From Laguncularia racemosa (Eukaryota > Streptophyta > Magnoliopsida > Myrtales > Combretaceae): a stretch of 64,000 nt of DNA. The translations under genes and the position numbers were made by a program. Of the stretch, positions 46,547 to 59,169 are shown one piece after another. Under the pieces are notes generated by a model that had not been told where the DNA came from, ran no database searches, and worked only from the letters and a program-made list of their open reading frames with translations. Numbering within the stretch: the first letter of the stretch is position 1; each line of letters starts with the position of its first letter. Location of the stretch: assembly GCA_037954665.1 (NCBI GenBank), contig JBBMOL010000012.1, forward strand, positions 3,906,001-3,970,000, read 5' to 3'.

Positions 46547-48670
46547 TATAAACACCCATTTTTTGCCCTAGGAATGAGTAATAATCAATAATAATCAATT
46601 TTCAATTTTTTCCAATTTTTCCCTAATTTAGCATAAATAATAAAATATATTCAAAATAAAAAATAGGAAACATCAATTGAAAATGATTCAGAAATAGTAA
46701 TAATAAGGGATGAATAATTATATAAATTTTGAAATTCAAAAAATACAAAAAAAATGAAAAAAAATCGCATTGCATATATTGCAATTTGCGATATAAAGAA
46801 AATCAAGAAATTAGGCCAGCTCAGCTGGTTCGTGTGTGCGCTGGGAACGTGCGGGAGGCTTGGAGGTCGCGAGTTCGAATCTTCCCCCGAGAACTCGATG
46901 CAATTTTTTCTTTCCTTTCGCCTGGAGCTGCCACGTGGCAGCGTGTGATTGACCGAAGAAAATCACGCGTGTTGCACGTAATCGTCTTCCTCACCCGGAC
47001 AGACGCGAGGAGAAGCCGGAGCAAGTCCGACGAAGGTGGAATCGATCATTTTTTTTTTTTCAAATCTTCTAGATTATTGTCAAGATAAAGCCGAATCCAT
47101 AAGATAAATCAAAGAAAAACAATGGATCAACATCAAATCGCCGGGATAAAATCAAATCTAAAAACGGAAGAAATTCGGATTTATCCAAATCGGCCGATTT
47201 GAGCTTATCCAAGAGGGTTTCCGGACGCCTATAAATAGAGGAGGAGTAGAGGAAGCCAAAACATGAATCAGAATTGAGAGAAAGTGAGGAAAGAGTGCAA
47301 ATCGGAGAGCATCGGAGGAGACCAAAACCGCGAAGCACCAGCCGGAGTTGAACCACCACCAGGAGGCGATTTGGGAGCAAACCACCGCCACCATTGGATT
47401 CAGCAACCTCAAGAAGCTAGGATTCGACACCTCACCCACTGTAAAAGGCCATCGGAATGCCGTGAACGAGCCTTCCCCGCCGCCGTGTCCGATCGATTCG
47501 ACCCGACCTACGCACCGACCCGGATCCAAGTAAGTCGGATTTTCCGGATTTTTTTTATTTTACTTATTTTGTTTATTTATTTGTTCCGAATTAATTTATT
47601 ATTTATTTGTGGTTTTTGTTATTTGCTTAGTTATTTATTTAGTGGTTTTTGTTATTTGCTTAGTTATTTATTTATTGGTTTTTGTTATTTGTTTAGTTAT
47701 TAGTTATTTATTTGTTTCCATTTTCAATAAATAGAAAAATGTAGAAATTAGGTTTTTTTTTTAGGATTTAATAATGTAAAATAAAAAAATAAAAAAGAAT
47801 AAAACAAGAAAAATATTAGGAAAATAATAATAAAATTTTAGATGTCAAAATAGGATAGATAATAAACTTAGGATACAAAAATCAACAAAAAATCCCAAAA
47901 ATCACAAAAATCAACAAAAAATCCCAAAAACCACAAAAATCAACAAAATTCCCAGAAATCACAAAAATAACAAAAAATCATAAAAATAAAAATAAATCAT
48001 AAAAATTCAAAAATTATAAAAGAATCATAAAAAATGAGTTTTAGCACTTGAAAAAAATCCTTTTCTTCAAATAAATCCAAAATTGATGTTTTTCCCTAAA
48101 AATCATTTTCAAAATCAGATTAGAGCTTAGGCTTAGAATTTTTTAGAAAAATCCCAAAAATGGTAAGAACATAAAGCAAAAGATATTTCAAAATTAAAAT
48201 TCACAAACAAACTTAAAGTTTTCAGAAAAGCGAACTACGGCTTGTTTGATCCTGAGTAGCAGGTACGTAGGCACTCATTCGGGTCAACCCCTAAAATGAA
48301 TGAAAAATCAAATTTTCAAATAATTCAAAAACATAATAAAGTAACTGAAACACATTTCTAAAGAGGAACAATTTTAGGAGATTAGGTGGTAACCGTAAAG
48401 GTTTTAATAGGTTAACCTTCGGAATTAGGTACTCTGGTTTTCCCTTTTCCTCTTTTCACAAAAACGAAAAGAGGAAATAACGTCGACTAGTGGTCCAAAT
48501 TAAGACTAATCCGCTCCTTTAGTCTTAATTCAATATTTCCCAACAACAGTTGGGTGGCGACTCCAAAAATCAAACGAAATTCCTAACTCAAGTCGATGAT
48601 CTACATTAGATGAGCATAGGGTCTAGTCTAGATCGGATTAGGAATGGGAATTCAAAAATTAGACTCGACA
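46547..48670 (+). repeat. E1 3' LTR
   Basis: Starts TATAAACACCC where the 5' LTR has TGTAAACACCCC, and ends AGACTCGACA. Differences from the 5' LTR are sparse: about two substitutions in a 200-nt stretch compared by eye near the TATA box, plus small indels. This indicates a young insertion. Confidence 0.95.
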
Positions 48671-49060
48671 CAAGGTAAGCTAAATCTAAGATATGTGAGT
48701 CCATTCAAAATTCTAGAAAGAATTGAAACAGTCGCGTGCAGGTTAGCCCTACCGCCAAGTCTAGTAGAAGTATATGATGTGTTTTATGTATCGATGCTAA
48801 GAAAATTTATACCAAACCTAGATTAAGTGATGGCCTTAGAACCTTTGAAGGTACAACCAAACTTGTCCTCTATAGAAAGACCTATGAGGATAGTGGATAC
48901 TAAGGAACAAGTTTTAAGAAGAAGAAGTATTCCTTATGTCAAAGTGCAATGAATAAATCAAATAGAACAAGAGGTCATATGGGAATTAAAAGAAGAAATG
49001 AAGAGAAAGCATCCAGAGCTTTTCCCAATTCCAAGTAACTTTCAAGGACGAAAGTTTTAA
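48671..49060 (+). pseudogene. E2 pol, part 2: integrase C-terminus and chromodomain
   Basis: Continues the frame cut at 33765: LNLRYVSPFKILERIETVAC and VYDVFYVSMLRKFIPN form the integrase C-terminal GPY-like region. Then IVDTKEQVLRRRSIPYVKV, a stop, and EVIWELKEEMKRKHPELFP match the chromodomain of Tekay/Del chromoviruses. Stops at 48824 and 48949 (replacing the usual Trp), and a final stop at 49058. Such chromodomains are thought to steer integration toward heterochromatin. Confidence 0.85.
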
Positions 49061-49073
49061 TAAGGGGAGAGAA

Positions 49074-51041
49074 TATAATACACATATTTTTTTATATAAA
49101 TAAATAAATATGTGTAAAAATATAATGAGTGGCAAAGTCGTAAATGGACATATAAGATAAGGGGTAGCTTTGTCTTTTCCTAGTGGGACTATATATATGT
49201 GAAACTGACCTAGGGTTCTTCTCTTTTCTGGACATTCTTGTAATAGCAACCTAGAGAGTCCTAAAGAGAGAAAAGGAAAGAGAGCCTCTTTAAGAAAACC
49301 TAAAGAAATCCAAGGAGATAGTTGACGTAGCAATAGGTAACGATTTGGGAATTGTTGCAAGACCTACTCTAATAGCGATGACCTAATCACGGAACAGTTT
49401 TGTTTATATATAGGGATTTATAGGAATCAAGTTTAAAGGTAGATTGAACAAGCATGGGAGTAGTTGAATTTAGATTTTCAAGTGAAATTTGAATCAAGTA
49501 AGATTAACTAACTCGTATTTTAGATTTATTTAATCTTAAGATTACAAAATGAGGAGATTGGATGAAATAATGTAGAAAAATTAGGTTTGAATGACATACC
49601 GAATGATATATGACCATCCAACATGGTCATGTTGCTTTCGTGTTGATTTATCAAAACATACATGACCATCTAACACGGTCATGTTGTCCCCATGTTGAAA
49701 TGAGAAGAATACGACCTCCCTATACGGTCTTGTTTTAATCATGTTGAGTCCAAAAGTTATGCCGACAGCCTTCTAATATGGTCGTGTTTCGACCATGTTG
49801 AATTAAGAGAAACATGACCCTCCAACAAAGCCATATTCTAACCTTGTTGAAGCTAAATCTCACTGAGAGATACAAGACCTTTAAAACGGTTGTGTACTAG
49901 CCCGTGTTAGGAAACATGACCTCCAACATGGCTGTGTTAAGTGATGAACATTATTATTATATATAAAATTATCTTCTTAATTAACTAAGTTCCACACAAC
50001 TAAAAAATTAGTAAAACCTTAAATGACTTAATAGAATAAGAGGAATTAAGAGAGTTATATTATGTTAGATTAATGTGTTGATTATACAGATATTAACATA
50101 GCTTAAGTTTAGGACAAGAAGTGCGTAAGGCTAGGATTCCAAGTACATGTTTACTTTATTTGTTGTATGTGATTGTTAGGAAGCTATCTAATTAGTTGTA
50201 TAACAAAATGCTGAGATATAATGTGAATTATGTGGTATCATGAAGTAATACAATGTTATGTGAATGGAATGAGATATGTTGCTTGTGCTTGGCTCAACTT
50301 CGGGGCCCATAGTGGTAGATCCCTAAGGAGCACCTCGATGATCGGTATGTCGCATTGCTCTTAGTAGAGCCATGTATCGAAATGATCTAAGGTAGGTTAG
50401 GGTTAGACGAAATCCACAGTGGTAGTTCTCATTAGGGTTAGACGAGGCCCGCAAAGACAATTCCCACTAGGACAAAACTTGTGTGTACCGGGGTCTTGAG
50501 TACTCCTATGTGTTATAATTCATTTTGGTATTGATGTGTGAACTGAATTGTGAATGTGTTGTGGATAAATGTTGCATATATGCATGTTCTATTATTATGG
50601 TGTATTATGCGCATGTGGGTGTAGTACACACGTACTAAGCTTAGGATCACCCCCTTCCTATATATATATATATATTTTAGTTGCAAGCGAAAATGATGAA
50701 CAACTAAAGTATGATAAGAACGAGAACTTAGTGGGACATTACATTGATGAGATGGGAAGAGAACACTATTACTATGTGAAAGAAGAGTGGCAAGGATTAT
50801 GAACATTTGTAAATGGATGTTTTATGGTTAAATTGAAGTTATAGAGACAAATTACAACTTAAGATTTTGTTATTAAATAATGACACACCTGTGAGTCATT
50901 CCTTTGATTATTATTATAGTAGTATGATGGATAATGCATATGAGCAAGTTTGAAGTACGATGAAGTTTTAGAGCCTTAGCGTGTCGCTTGGTAGTAGTGA
51001 CACGTGACGGATTGTGATGCTCTAGGTTCTAGGGTGTTACA
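49074..51041 (+). repeat. E2 3' LTR
   Basis: Starts TATAATACAC directly after GGGGAGAGAA and ends TTCTAGGGTGTTACA. In a 160-nt comparison with the 5' LTR start I count roughly one difference in seven, far more than between the E1 LTRs. It contains the same palindromic array (about 49605-49940). Confidence 0.9.
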
Positions 51042-52102
51042 ATTTCCTCTCATACTCACATACCATAAAGCAACACAATCTGGCAATTCCCCCCAAGCCA
51101 TAACACGAGCTCCACTTCCATGCATAAAGAAACACACAGATCCAAAACAAACATGATAATCATGAATTCATCCATGTGCATAATTCAGACACGATAATTT
51201 CACATGAAATTCACAATATCAAATATATATACACAAATACACAATTAGACTATACAATACATCACAAACAAGTAGTATATCATAGAATTCCCACTCACCT
51301 AAGTCTTTTTTTTTTTGATAACTCGTAGAAATCCTCGAGTAAATACATGGAATAATTACCATCTCCTAAAAGCATAAGAAAAACCACACTATTACATACT
51401 ACTCATGACTAATATTATCTTATTTAGTGTGTTTCTAGGTATTTTAGCTATTTTCTAAGTTAAATTATATATATATATATATATTTACAGACATATGAAA
51501 ATTTATTTATATTCTAAAATAGAATTTTTTTTTCCCATGCAAAACTAGTTTAGTTTCGTAGGTCTCACCTTAAGGATTACATAAGTAATCTCAGATTGTG
51601 ATTTGGACATTGCACGTGTAATCTACAAGTTTTTTTCTTCACGTTTTCCCTTTTTCCTCTTTCCTTCTATTCGCCTTTTATCTCTCTCTCTTGCACTTTT
51701 ACATTTTCGGTGGGCGATCTGATGAGATTGAGGAATGAACTTTCTAGAGGTAAGCAAGTCCATTTATATCCTTTATATAAGGTGAATTTTTTAATTTGCT
51801 AGGTTCATTTGTCTTGTGTGGTAATTTATGTAAATTTAGAAATGTTAGTGTTTTAATACGAAATTTTATGACTAAGCTAATTGAATTATTCCAAGAGTGA
51901 ATATTTACTTGGAATTTTTTATTTGACTTTCCTAAGCTTATGATTTTAATTTATTTTATCATTTATTTGAGAATTTTTTATGACTCACTTTCCGTGTGAT
52001 TATTTTTTTCAATATAAATTTATGTGGGGTATGTTTAAGGTTTTTAATATGATCTTTTAAATATTCTGATATTATACGTAATCAATTTTCATAGGTTTAA
52101 CA
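51042..52102 (-). repeat. E3 3' LTR, proximal part (split by E2)
   Basis: Homologous to 59266-60335. On the minus strand it begins TGTTAAACCTATG at 52102, immediately after the polypurine tract. It lacks the ~97 bp corresponding to 59169-59265 of the other LTR at the E2 junction. Confidence 0.85.
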
Positions 52103-52129
52103 CTCTCTCCCACTTTAAAAGTTTTATCC

Positions 52130-54063
52130 TCAAAACTTTAGAACATACTTGAATATCCAAATAGTTGGTGGTATCTTTCCCTCATCTCGCTTTCCCTCTC
52201 CTAAGTAGCTTCTTGTTTAGAATATCGGCTTCATTGTACCTTGACATATCTAATAATCTTGTTGTGCAATTTTTGGGCTTGAGTGTTGAGAACTCGGATA
52301 AGATGTTCATGATATGTCAGATTTGGCTGAATTATCAAGATATCCATCTTAATTGCTCTGTTAGGATTTGGGATGTGCTTTTAGAGCAATGGCACGGGGA
52401 ATACATTGTGGATTCTTGATGACTAAGGCAGTAGAGCTAGTTGATAGGCTACTTCTTTGACCTTTTCTAGAATCTCATATAACCCTACATTTCTAGGACT
52501 CAATTTTTCTTTAGTTCTAAATCTTCTTGTCCCTTTAATTAGTGTAACCTTCAAATAAATGTATTCCCCTAGTAGAAACTCAATCTCTCTTCTCTTCAAA
52601 TTGACCCGACTCTTTTAACGATCTTGAGCTTCCTTCATTCTTTGTCTGACAGTGGTAACCTTGTCTATTTTTGTAGCAAATTTGGCCCAATTGTACTTTG
52701 TTCAATTCCATCCCAATATAACGAAGATCTACACTTTCTTCCGTATAGGGCTTCATAAGGGGTCATCTTAATTGACGAATGATAGCTATTGTTGTAAGTG
52801 AATTCAACCAATGGCAAATGTCGATCCTAACTATCTTTGAAATCTAATGCATAATCTCTTAGAATATCTTCCAATATCTGGATGGTTTGTTCTGATTGCT
52901 CGTCTATTTGAGGATGATAGGCCATACTAAATTGTAGTTTAGTCCCTACAGCTTGTTGTAGACTTTTTCAAAATTTTGATATGAATCGTAGATCCTGATC
53001 AGATACTATACTCTGTGGCACTCCATAAAGTCTTACAATTTCTCGAAGATAGATCCTAACTAATTTATCTAAGGAGTAGGTCATATTAATGGGTAAGAAA
53101 TGAGTAGATTTGGTTAAACAATCCACAATTACCCATATCACTTTCTATTTAGCCCTTGTTCTTAGCAATGCTATGAGAAAGTCTATAGTGATTCATTCTT
53201 ACTTCCATTTTGGAATCGTTAAAGGCCATAGTAGTCCCTTGGGTTTCTAATGTTCAGCTTTGACTTGTTGCTAGACAAGACATTGAGAGACGAATTGTGC
53301 TATGTCCCTCTTCATGCCTTCCCACCAATAGTTCTTCTTAAGTTCTTAATACAACTTTATTCCCCCTAGGTGTACTGTGTATCCAAAGTTGTAGGCTTCA
53401 TCTAAAACATCGTTTCTCAATTTCGTATCTTTAGGTACACACCATCTACCTCATAACCTTAAGACTTCGTCTTAATTCACTTCAAAGTCAATATTGGCCC
53501 CTTGCTCTACTTTGTTTCAAATGTCTGCTATCTTCATATCATTAAGCTACATCTACTTTATTCTGTCATGGAGATTAGGCCATACTTCTATAATTGCTAT
53601 CTAAGCTTCTTCCTCATGCCATAAGAATTCAATCCTTAATCATTCAAATTCTTATATCAACTATTGTTGTTCAATTAATAATGTTGTCACTTAGCTGTGA
53701 TTCTTTTGACTTAGAGCATCAGCTATAGCATTGGCTTTCCCTCGATGATAGTTGATACTAAGATTCTACTCTTTGATGAGCTTTAACCATCTTCTTTGTC
53801 GCATGTTGAGCTCTTTTTGAGTAAATAAATACTTCAAGCCTTTATGATTCGTGTATATCTCACATTTTTGCCTATATAGGTAATGTCTCCATATCTTTAA
53901 GGAAAACACGATCGAGGCTAGTTCCAGATTGTGAGTAAGGTAATTTTTCTCATGTAGTTTCAACTATCTTATAGTGTAAGCCACAACTTTCTTGCTTTGC
54001 ATTAGAACACATCCTAATCCATTATATGGAGCATCATTATAGACACAAAAAGATTCCTACAAG
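52130..54063 (-). pseudogene. E3 pol, part 2: RNase H, integrase, chromodomain
   Basis: Minus strand. RNase H starts near 54045 (YNDAPYNGLGCVLMQ) and continues as MKLHEKNYLTHNLELASIVF and HYLYRQKCEIYTNHKGLKYLF, down to 53766. Integrase motifs follow through about 52700. The chromodomain lies at about 52360-52200 (HLIRVLNTQAQKLHNKIIRY ... VKVQ). Many stops. The upstream RT half is separated by the S2 insertion. Confidence 0.75.
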
Positions 54064-54068
54064 TTAGG

Positions 54069-55439
54069 TGATAAGTTGCAAAATACCTTTATTTAGAGTA
54101 ATGAAATTGTGCTTTATTATTGAATTTTTAGATGATTTGTTGAAGAAAAGGGTGCTTAATGAATGAATGTTAATTTCAGGATCTTCTAGAGTATTTTGGA
54201 GCTAAGGGAAGGAGTTTTGAAGAGTCAGAGCAAGTTTGGAAGGAATTAGATACATTACATGTGAAGAAAATATTTCTGGAAAGTACACAAGCAAGATATA
54301 TGCTCATGTACATTGCTTGTGTATCTAAGTTTTGCTTCTGTTCGATGACGTTTCAAATACACGACTAATGTACACTCCCATGTACTTGCTCGTGTATATT
54401 CACATAAGGACACTTGGAAGCAAGCATGAGATAGACGAACGAGATACACTACTTGTGTATCCGGTCATGTATATATCCAATCGGGGTACATGTATAAATA
54501 GACCGTCAGTTTGCCCTAGAAAGGAGGTTACGAATTTTTCATTTTCTCTCACTCTCATAATAGCAAGGGAAAGAAGATTTTGTAGATTCCAAGGGAGATT
54601 GAAGACCTATGAAGAAGAAGATTTTATCTTTAAGGGTTGTGACCATGAACTTTATCTATTCTTCTAGTAATTGCGTTTCTTTTGTCAAATTTATGGAGGA
54701 CTAGACCCTAGATCTAGATTTTATTTGAAACTTCTCTGTCATGTGATAAAGATTTGGTCCTTAATGTAAAGTTGTTGACTTTCTTATGATTAATTGCATG
54801 CTCTTCAATTGTTTCTTAGATTCATAGATCCGGAATATGAATTTATGCGTAATATCATATTGGTTAATTGAGAAATTGCTCATATGATTAGATCTAATGC
54901 AATTAATGAGATTTGATTGTTCTTTTAAAGATAGGAAACAAGAGTCTTCTGTTTACATCGATTATTTTGATGCAAATTCATGTGCTTTATGCAATTCTAG
55001 GTTGCTATTAACTAAGGAGAGATCCTATTTGATAAACCTAGGATTAGATAGGTTAATATACTTGAGAAAGTAGTTAACTTAACTAGAGAATCCGACAGTA
55101 TAAGAAGTCAATTACGACAATCTTCAGAAATCTAATGAATTACATGATAGAGAAGGAGTATAATAAGATCTAGATTACTTTTGTTAATTGATAAATCTTC
55201 AGAACCATTGTTATTAGTGAGTTATTAGTTTTGAGATTAGAGTAATCAAGTTTCAAACAATATTATTAAGCGGTGGTTAGATAATAGGAACGGAGTTAGT
55301 ACTAGTAATTGGTGTATCTCTAAGGGACAACCTTGTGCTTACTTGCTATATTATGCTATGATAGGTGCACTTGCCTATTGCTTCATAGTAGGATTAAGAA
55401 CAAGAATTCAATTTATTAAACTACAATTGGCAATGATCA
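54069..55439 (+). mobile_element. S2: solo LTR in E3 pol, 1,371 bp
   Basis: Starts TGATAAGTTGC, ends GGCAATGATCA (TG...CA), and is flanked by perfect TTAGG duplications (54064-54068 and 55440-55444). E3 RT lies on one side and RNase H on the other. A TATA box TATAAATAG (54489) and CATGTACTTGCTCGTGTAT-type half palindromes (54280-54410) support a plus-strand LTR. No internal region is left. Confidence 0.88.
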
Positions 55440-55444
55440 TTAGG

Positions 55445-56830
55445 TAAAGTCAAAATAAGAGTTAAGATCAACCATTGCTTCAACTCTTGAAAGCTTCTCT
55501 CGCAGTCATCATCCCACTTGAAATTTATGTTCTTTTGAGTTAGTCTAGTTAATGGCTTTGATATCTAGGAAAAGTTCTTCACGAATCTTCTATAGTATCC
55601 AACTAACTCAAGAAAACTTCTCACTTTTGTAACCATAGTGGGTTGTTTCCAGTCGACTATAGCTTCTATCTTGGTTAAATCCACCGTCACACCTTCTCTT
55701 AATATAATATGTCCCAAGAATGCCTCTTGACTCATGCTCTAGCGGGGCCTTAGAATAAATCAGGATATCATTAATGAAAACTACTATGAATTTATCTAAG
55801 AACGGCTTGAAGATATTGTTTATGAGGTCCATGAACATAGTTGGAGCATTCATTAACCCATATGGCATTACTAGAAATTTGTAATGACCATATCTCATTT
55901 AGAAGGGTCTTTGATATGTTCTTTGACTTAATCCTCAACTGATGGTACCTAAATCACAGATCTATCCAAGAGAAAACACTTACTCCTTACAACTGATCAA
56001 ATAGATTATCAATTCTTGGCAATGGATATTTGTTCTTGATGGCTCCTTTATTCAATTCTCGATAATCAATGCATAGCCGCATAGATCCATCTTTCTTCTT
56101 GACAATCAACACTAGAGCTCCCCAAAGTGATATGCTTAGATAAATGAATCCCTTCTCGATCAATTCTTACAATTGCTTCTTCAATTCTTTCAACTTGATT
56201 GGGGCCATTCGATAAGGTACCTTGGAGATCGAATATGTATTAGGCTTTATATCAATGGTGAAATTCATCTCTCTCAAAGGTGGTCCTAGTAATTCTTTAG
56301 GAAATACCTCAAGGAATTCATTGATGATAGGTATTTCCTCTAATCTCAGTGATTTCTTTTCTCTCTATGGCACTTATTAAATGCATGATTTAGTTTTCAA
56401 GATACTCTCCTCCTTCTTATAATACATTAGCGGAAGCTTCTAGATTTCTTCTTAATTGTCTTCGATATACTACAGTCTCCACTCCCGACTTGCTAAACTA
56501 CACTTCCTTATTCTTGTAGTCTACATTAGCAAAGTACTTCGATAACCAATCCATTCTTAAGATCGCTTCATACCCTCTTATGGATAAAATGATCAAATTC
56601 GCAAGCATGTTTCTTCCTTGTATCTCGATTGCGCATTCTTTCACTATCTCCTTGGTGATGGCTTTTCCTCTAGTAGGAGTATTAATCCTCAAGATCTTTG
56701 GAGAAGGTTGAACTTCTAACTTCCTTCGTTGAGCTACAATCGAACTTATGAAGGAATGTGTAGCTCCTATGTTAAAGAGAACTAAAGTTAGTTAAGCAAT
56801 GATTAAAATAGATCCTATTAATTACATGGT
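55445..56830 (-). pseudogene. E3 pol, part 1: protease and RT
   Basis: Minus strand. Protease near 56775 reads LVLFNIGATHSFISSIVAQR, where the DTG site is NIG, so inactive. Its second half is ILRMDWLSKYFANVDYKNKE (56498-56692). RT contains MRYGHYKFLVMPYGLMNAPT, VVFINDILIYSKAPLEHE (the catalytic FIDD is FIND) and a decayed LGYYRRFVEGFS-like end at about 55590. It ends where S2 inserted. Confidence 0.8.
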
Positions 56831-57199
56831 ACTAGATTAATTTATAAATTTTTACCTACATAGATCTTTTAATAGTAGATCCTTTATACTTCTTAACTCT
56901 TCCAATTAATCTCTTCTACTTAAGTTTCATATATAAATATTGTATATAGGCAAGCTAAATCTTGACGTACTTGTAATAACGTTTCCCTCCTCCATATATT
57001 TTGTAGCTGTCAGGTTAATATACTAGTGTTGTCTAAGCTCTACATTCACCCATTCTTTTGCATTCGTGCCCTCCATAGCGAATACTCGAGCATTTGTGGT
57101 TTGGGTGTTGGCTTCTTATGCTCCTTGCTTGACTAGTCAATTGGTTAGTCTTCCAATGATAGTTTTAGGTATTATAACCTTCGCCCCGGGTCCCTAGTG

Positions 57200-57400
57200 T
57201 CTCTTAGGGCAAATTCTAGCAAAATGCCCTTACTATCCATACATAAAACATGTCACAAGATTCTTCCGTAGACATTCTGGCACCCTATGCTCACTTAACC
57301 CACAACGATAGCATTTCCCTTTCAAGTGTGGCACTCATAGGGGTAAGGTTATCCTTAAAACTTGATGGTTGTAAATTCTTAATCTTCATATTTTGTGATA
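57200..57400 (-). pseudogene. E3 gag remnant: two zinc knuckles
   Basis: Minus strand reads CYRCGLSEHRVPEC and a second, decayed CFMYG..GHFARICP. These are CCHC nucleocapsid fingers. Only ~250 bp separate them from the LTR at 57654, so the capsid part of gag (normally ~1 kb) has been deleted. Confidence 0.7.
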
Positions 57401-57653
57401 TCCTTTCACTTTGTTTTTCAAAATTTCCATTTGTGGTTTTAAATGGAGATATAAAATTTTAAGAATTACCACACTTTATGTAGTTTGTGGTTAGAACAAA
57501 ATCCTATAGTAATATACATATATATATATATATATAGACTATTATCTAAGTCTTTTATCATTGTATTCCTAAAATTCTACCCAGGTTCTATCCTATCTCG
57601 TCGTTTGGTAGGTTGGTCCTATCTCTAATAACCTAAAGCTTTAATACTATTCT

Positions 57654-59135
57654 TGTCACATCCTAAAAGGGGGCTTAGAAGTTTCCACTAAAAGTTACTA
57701 TGTCACGAGTGCACCCGTTACATGATAACTGCCTTGCGAGTCAAAGGTCATGAGACTCTAATTAAATATTGAATCAATTACAACTAATCATATTACATAT
57801 AATCATATAATAAGAATATAACTATGGATTCCCATATTCCATGGTCAACCAAGATCGTAGAGAATCAAAATATCCTATTAAAGTAGTAAAATGGAAAAAC
57901 TCATCTATGTTTTACAAATTTCATTCCTATATTGAGTTCCTAAGAATACAAATTTATTTAAATAATCTATTAATACACATCTTAAAAAAATCAATTAACC
58001 TATTCAAATACAATAATTTACAAAGTTGAATGCCTCTAACATTCCAATATTTCATTCTATATATTCCATATTCATTAGAATGGATCACAATAGAATATCA
58101 GAGATAAGTCTCGTCTAGGTCCCACCATAATACAGATTAAAACTCTCATATAACCATATTTAAAGTATTTACAAACATCTATCCATCGATACTTACATGA
58201 ATCTACAAATGAAGGTCATACTAACTCTCACCCTTGCATCTTATCCCAAAAGTTTCGCAACCTGTATTACAAAATTTATAGGAGGGTGAGCTAATAGCCC
58301 AATGAAATAGAAGTGCGATATCTCAATGCCATTTACACGCACAAGTAATTTCAAACAAGTTTTCAAATCATATCTTATGCATGGACAACTATATGAATGC
58401 AACATTGCTCGCGATCTTCTGGTAACTAGCATGAAATCTAGGTTTATACCCCCTTGACCTTGGCTTGGGGATTTAGGTTATACCATCAAAGCTCGAGTCT
58501 CAACTCAGTTAATTACTCTTATCTCTTTATTAAAGATTATCTCTTAATGTTAATGTTATAAGCTCAACTCACACACCGAGCAATAAACACCATCAAGGAC
58601 AAACCAAACTTGGAACCATCAAGGTGCGATAATCCCCTAATTACTTAGTTTGCACTTAGTAGAATAGTAATCCTCCGATGACTTTCGATGCACCCTATAG
58701 TAGTGATGACCTTCGATACAATGCAAGAATACAGGACACATCAAGCATTTATTGTCAGGAAATAACACTAAAAAAATCACAATTCATGAAAAATAGAATA
58801 AAGGAATTATGGAATTCACCCATAACTGATAGATCACATTTGACCCTTTTTTATTATATATTTATTATAAATACATATATGTATTATTCCTTGAGACGTC
58901 ACCTTACTTTTTCTTTTTTTCTCATAGTATAATATTATATATATATATATGCCATATGCTTGTGGCACCTATTCTCTGCCCCCTTCAACGTTGCAACTTT
59001 GGTTTCCTCCTTTTTTTTATCTAATAATTTCCCTTTCCACGCCTACTATTCACCTCAAGCTCGCCGGATTCATGTTCCTTCAACCGAGAATTCCCAGCTC
59101 ACCGACTTCGTTTTACTCGTTTTTTTACATATATA

Positions 59136-59169
<34 letters not shown>

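Larger units (their letters stand above)
33766..48670 (+). mobile_element. E1: Ogre/Tat-lineage LTR retrotransposon, 14.9 kb, complete structure
   Basis: LTRs 33766-35919 and 46547-48670 (~2.15 kb, nearly identical by eye) are flanked by the perfect 5-bp target duplication CAAGG (33761-33765 and 48671-48675). Lineage marks: primer site TGGCGACTCCATTGGGG, an extra ORF1 before gag, the CX2HX5HX4C gag finger, a likely intron before RT, and a second archaeal-type RNase H after the classical one. A polypurine tract AAAGAGGGGCAAC precedes the 3' LTR, and a tandem repeat lies in the 3' untranslated region. Several stops and two frameshifts inactivate it. It lies inside E2 integrase. Confidence 0.95.
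27165..51041 (+). mobile_element. E2: Tekay/Del-like chromovirus, host of the Ogre element E1
   Basis: Plus-strand Ty3/gypsy element with LTRs 27165-29097 and 49074-51041. It has a tRNA-iMet-type primer site, gag with CCHC knuckles, and a protease-RT-RNase H-integrase-chromodomain order. A polypurine tract (AAGGGGAGAG, 49062-49071) abuts the 3' LTR. Flanks ATATC (27160-27164) and ATTTC (51042-51046) are a 4-of-5 match to a target duplication. LTRs begin TATAATAC (TG decayed to TA) and end GTTATA/GTTACA. Numerous stops make it non-functional. Without E1 its length would be about 9.0 kb. Confidence 0.88.

Noticed and set aside
46729..47703. Frames of 60-140 codons in the E1 3' LTR
   Set aside because: These are LTR sequence; corresponding 5' LTR frames differ by indels, so no coding constraint.
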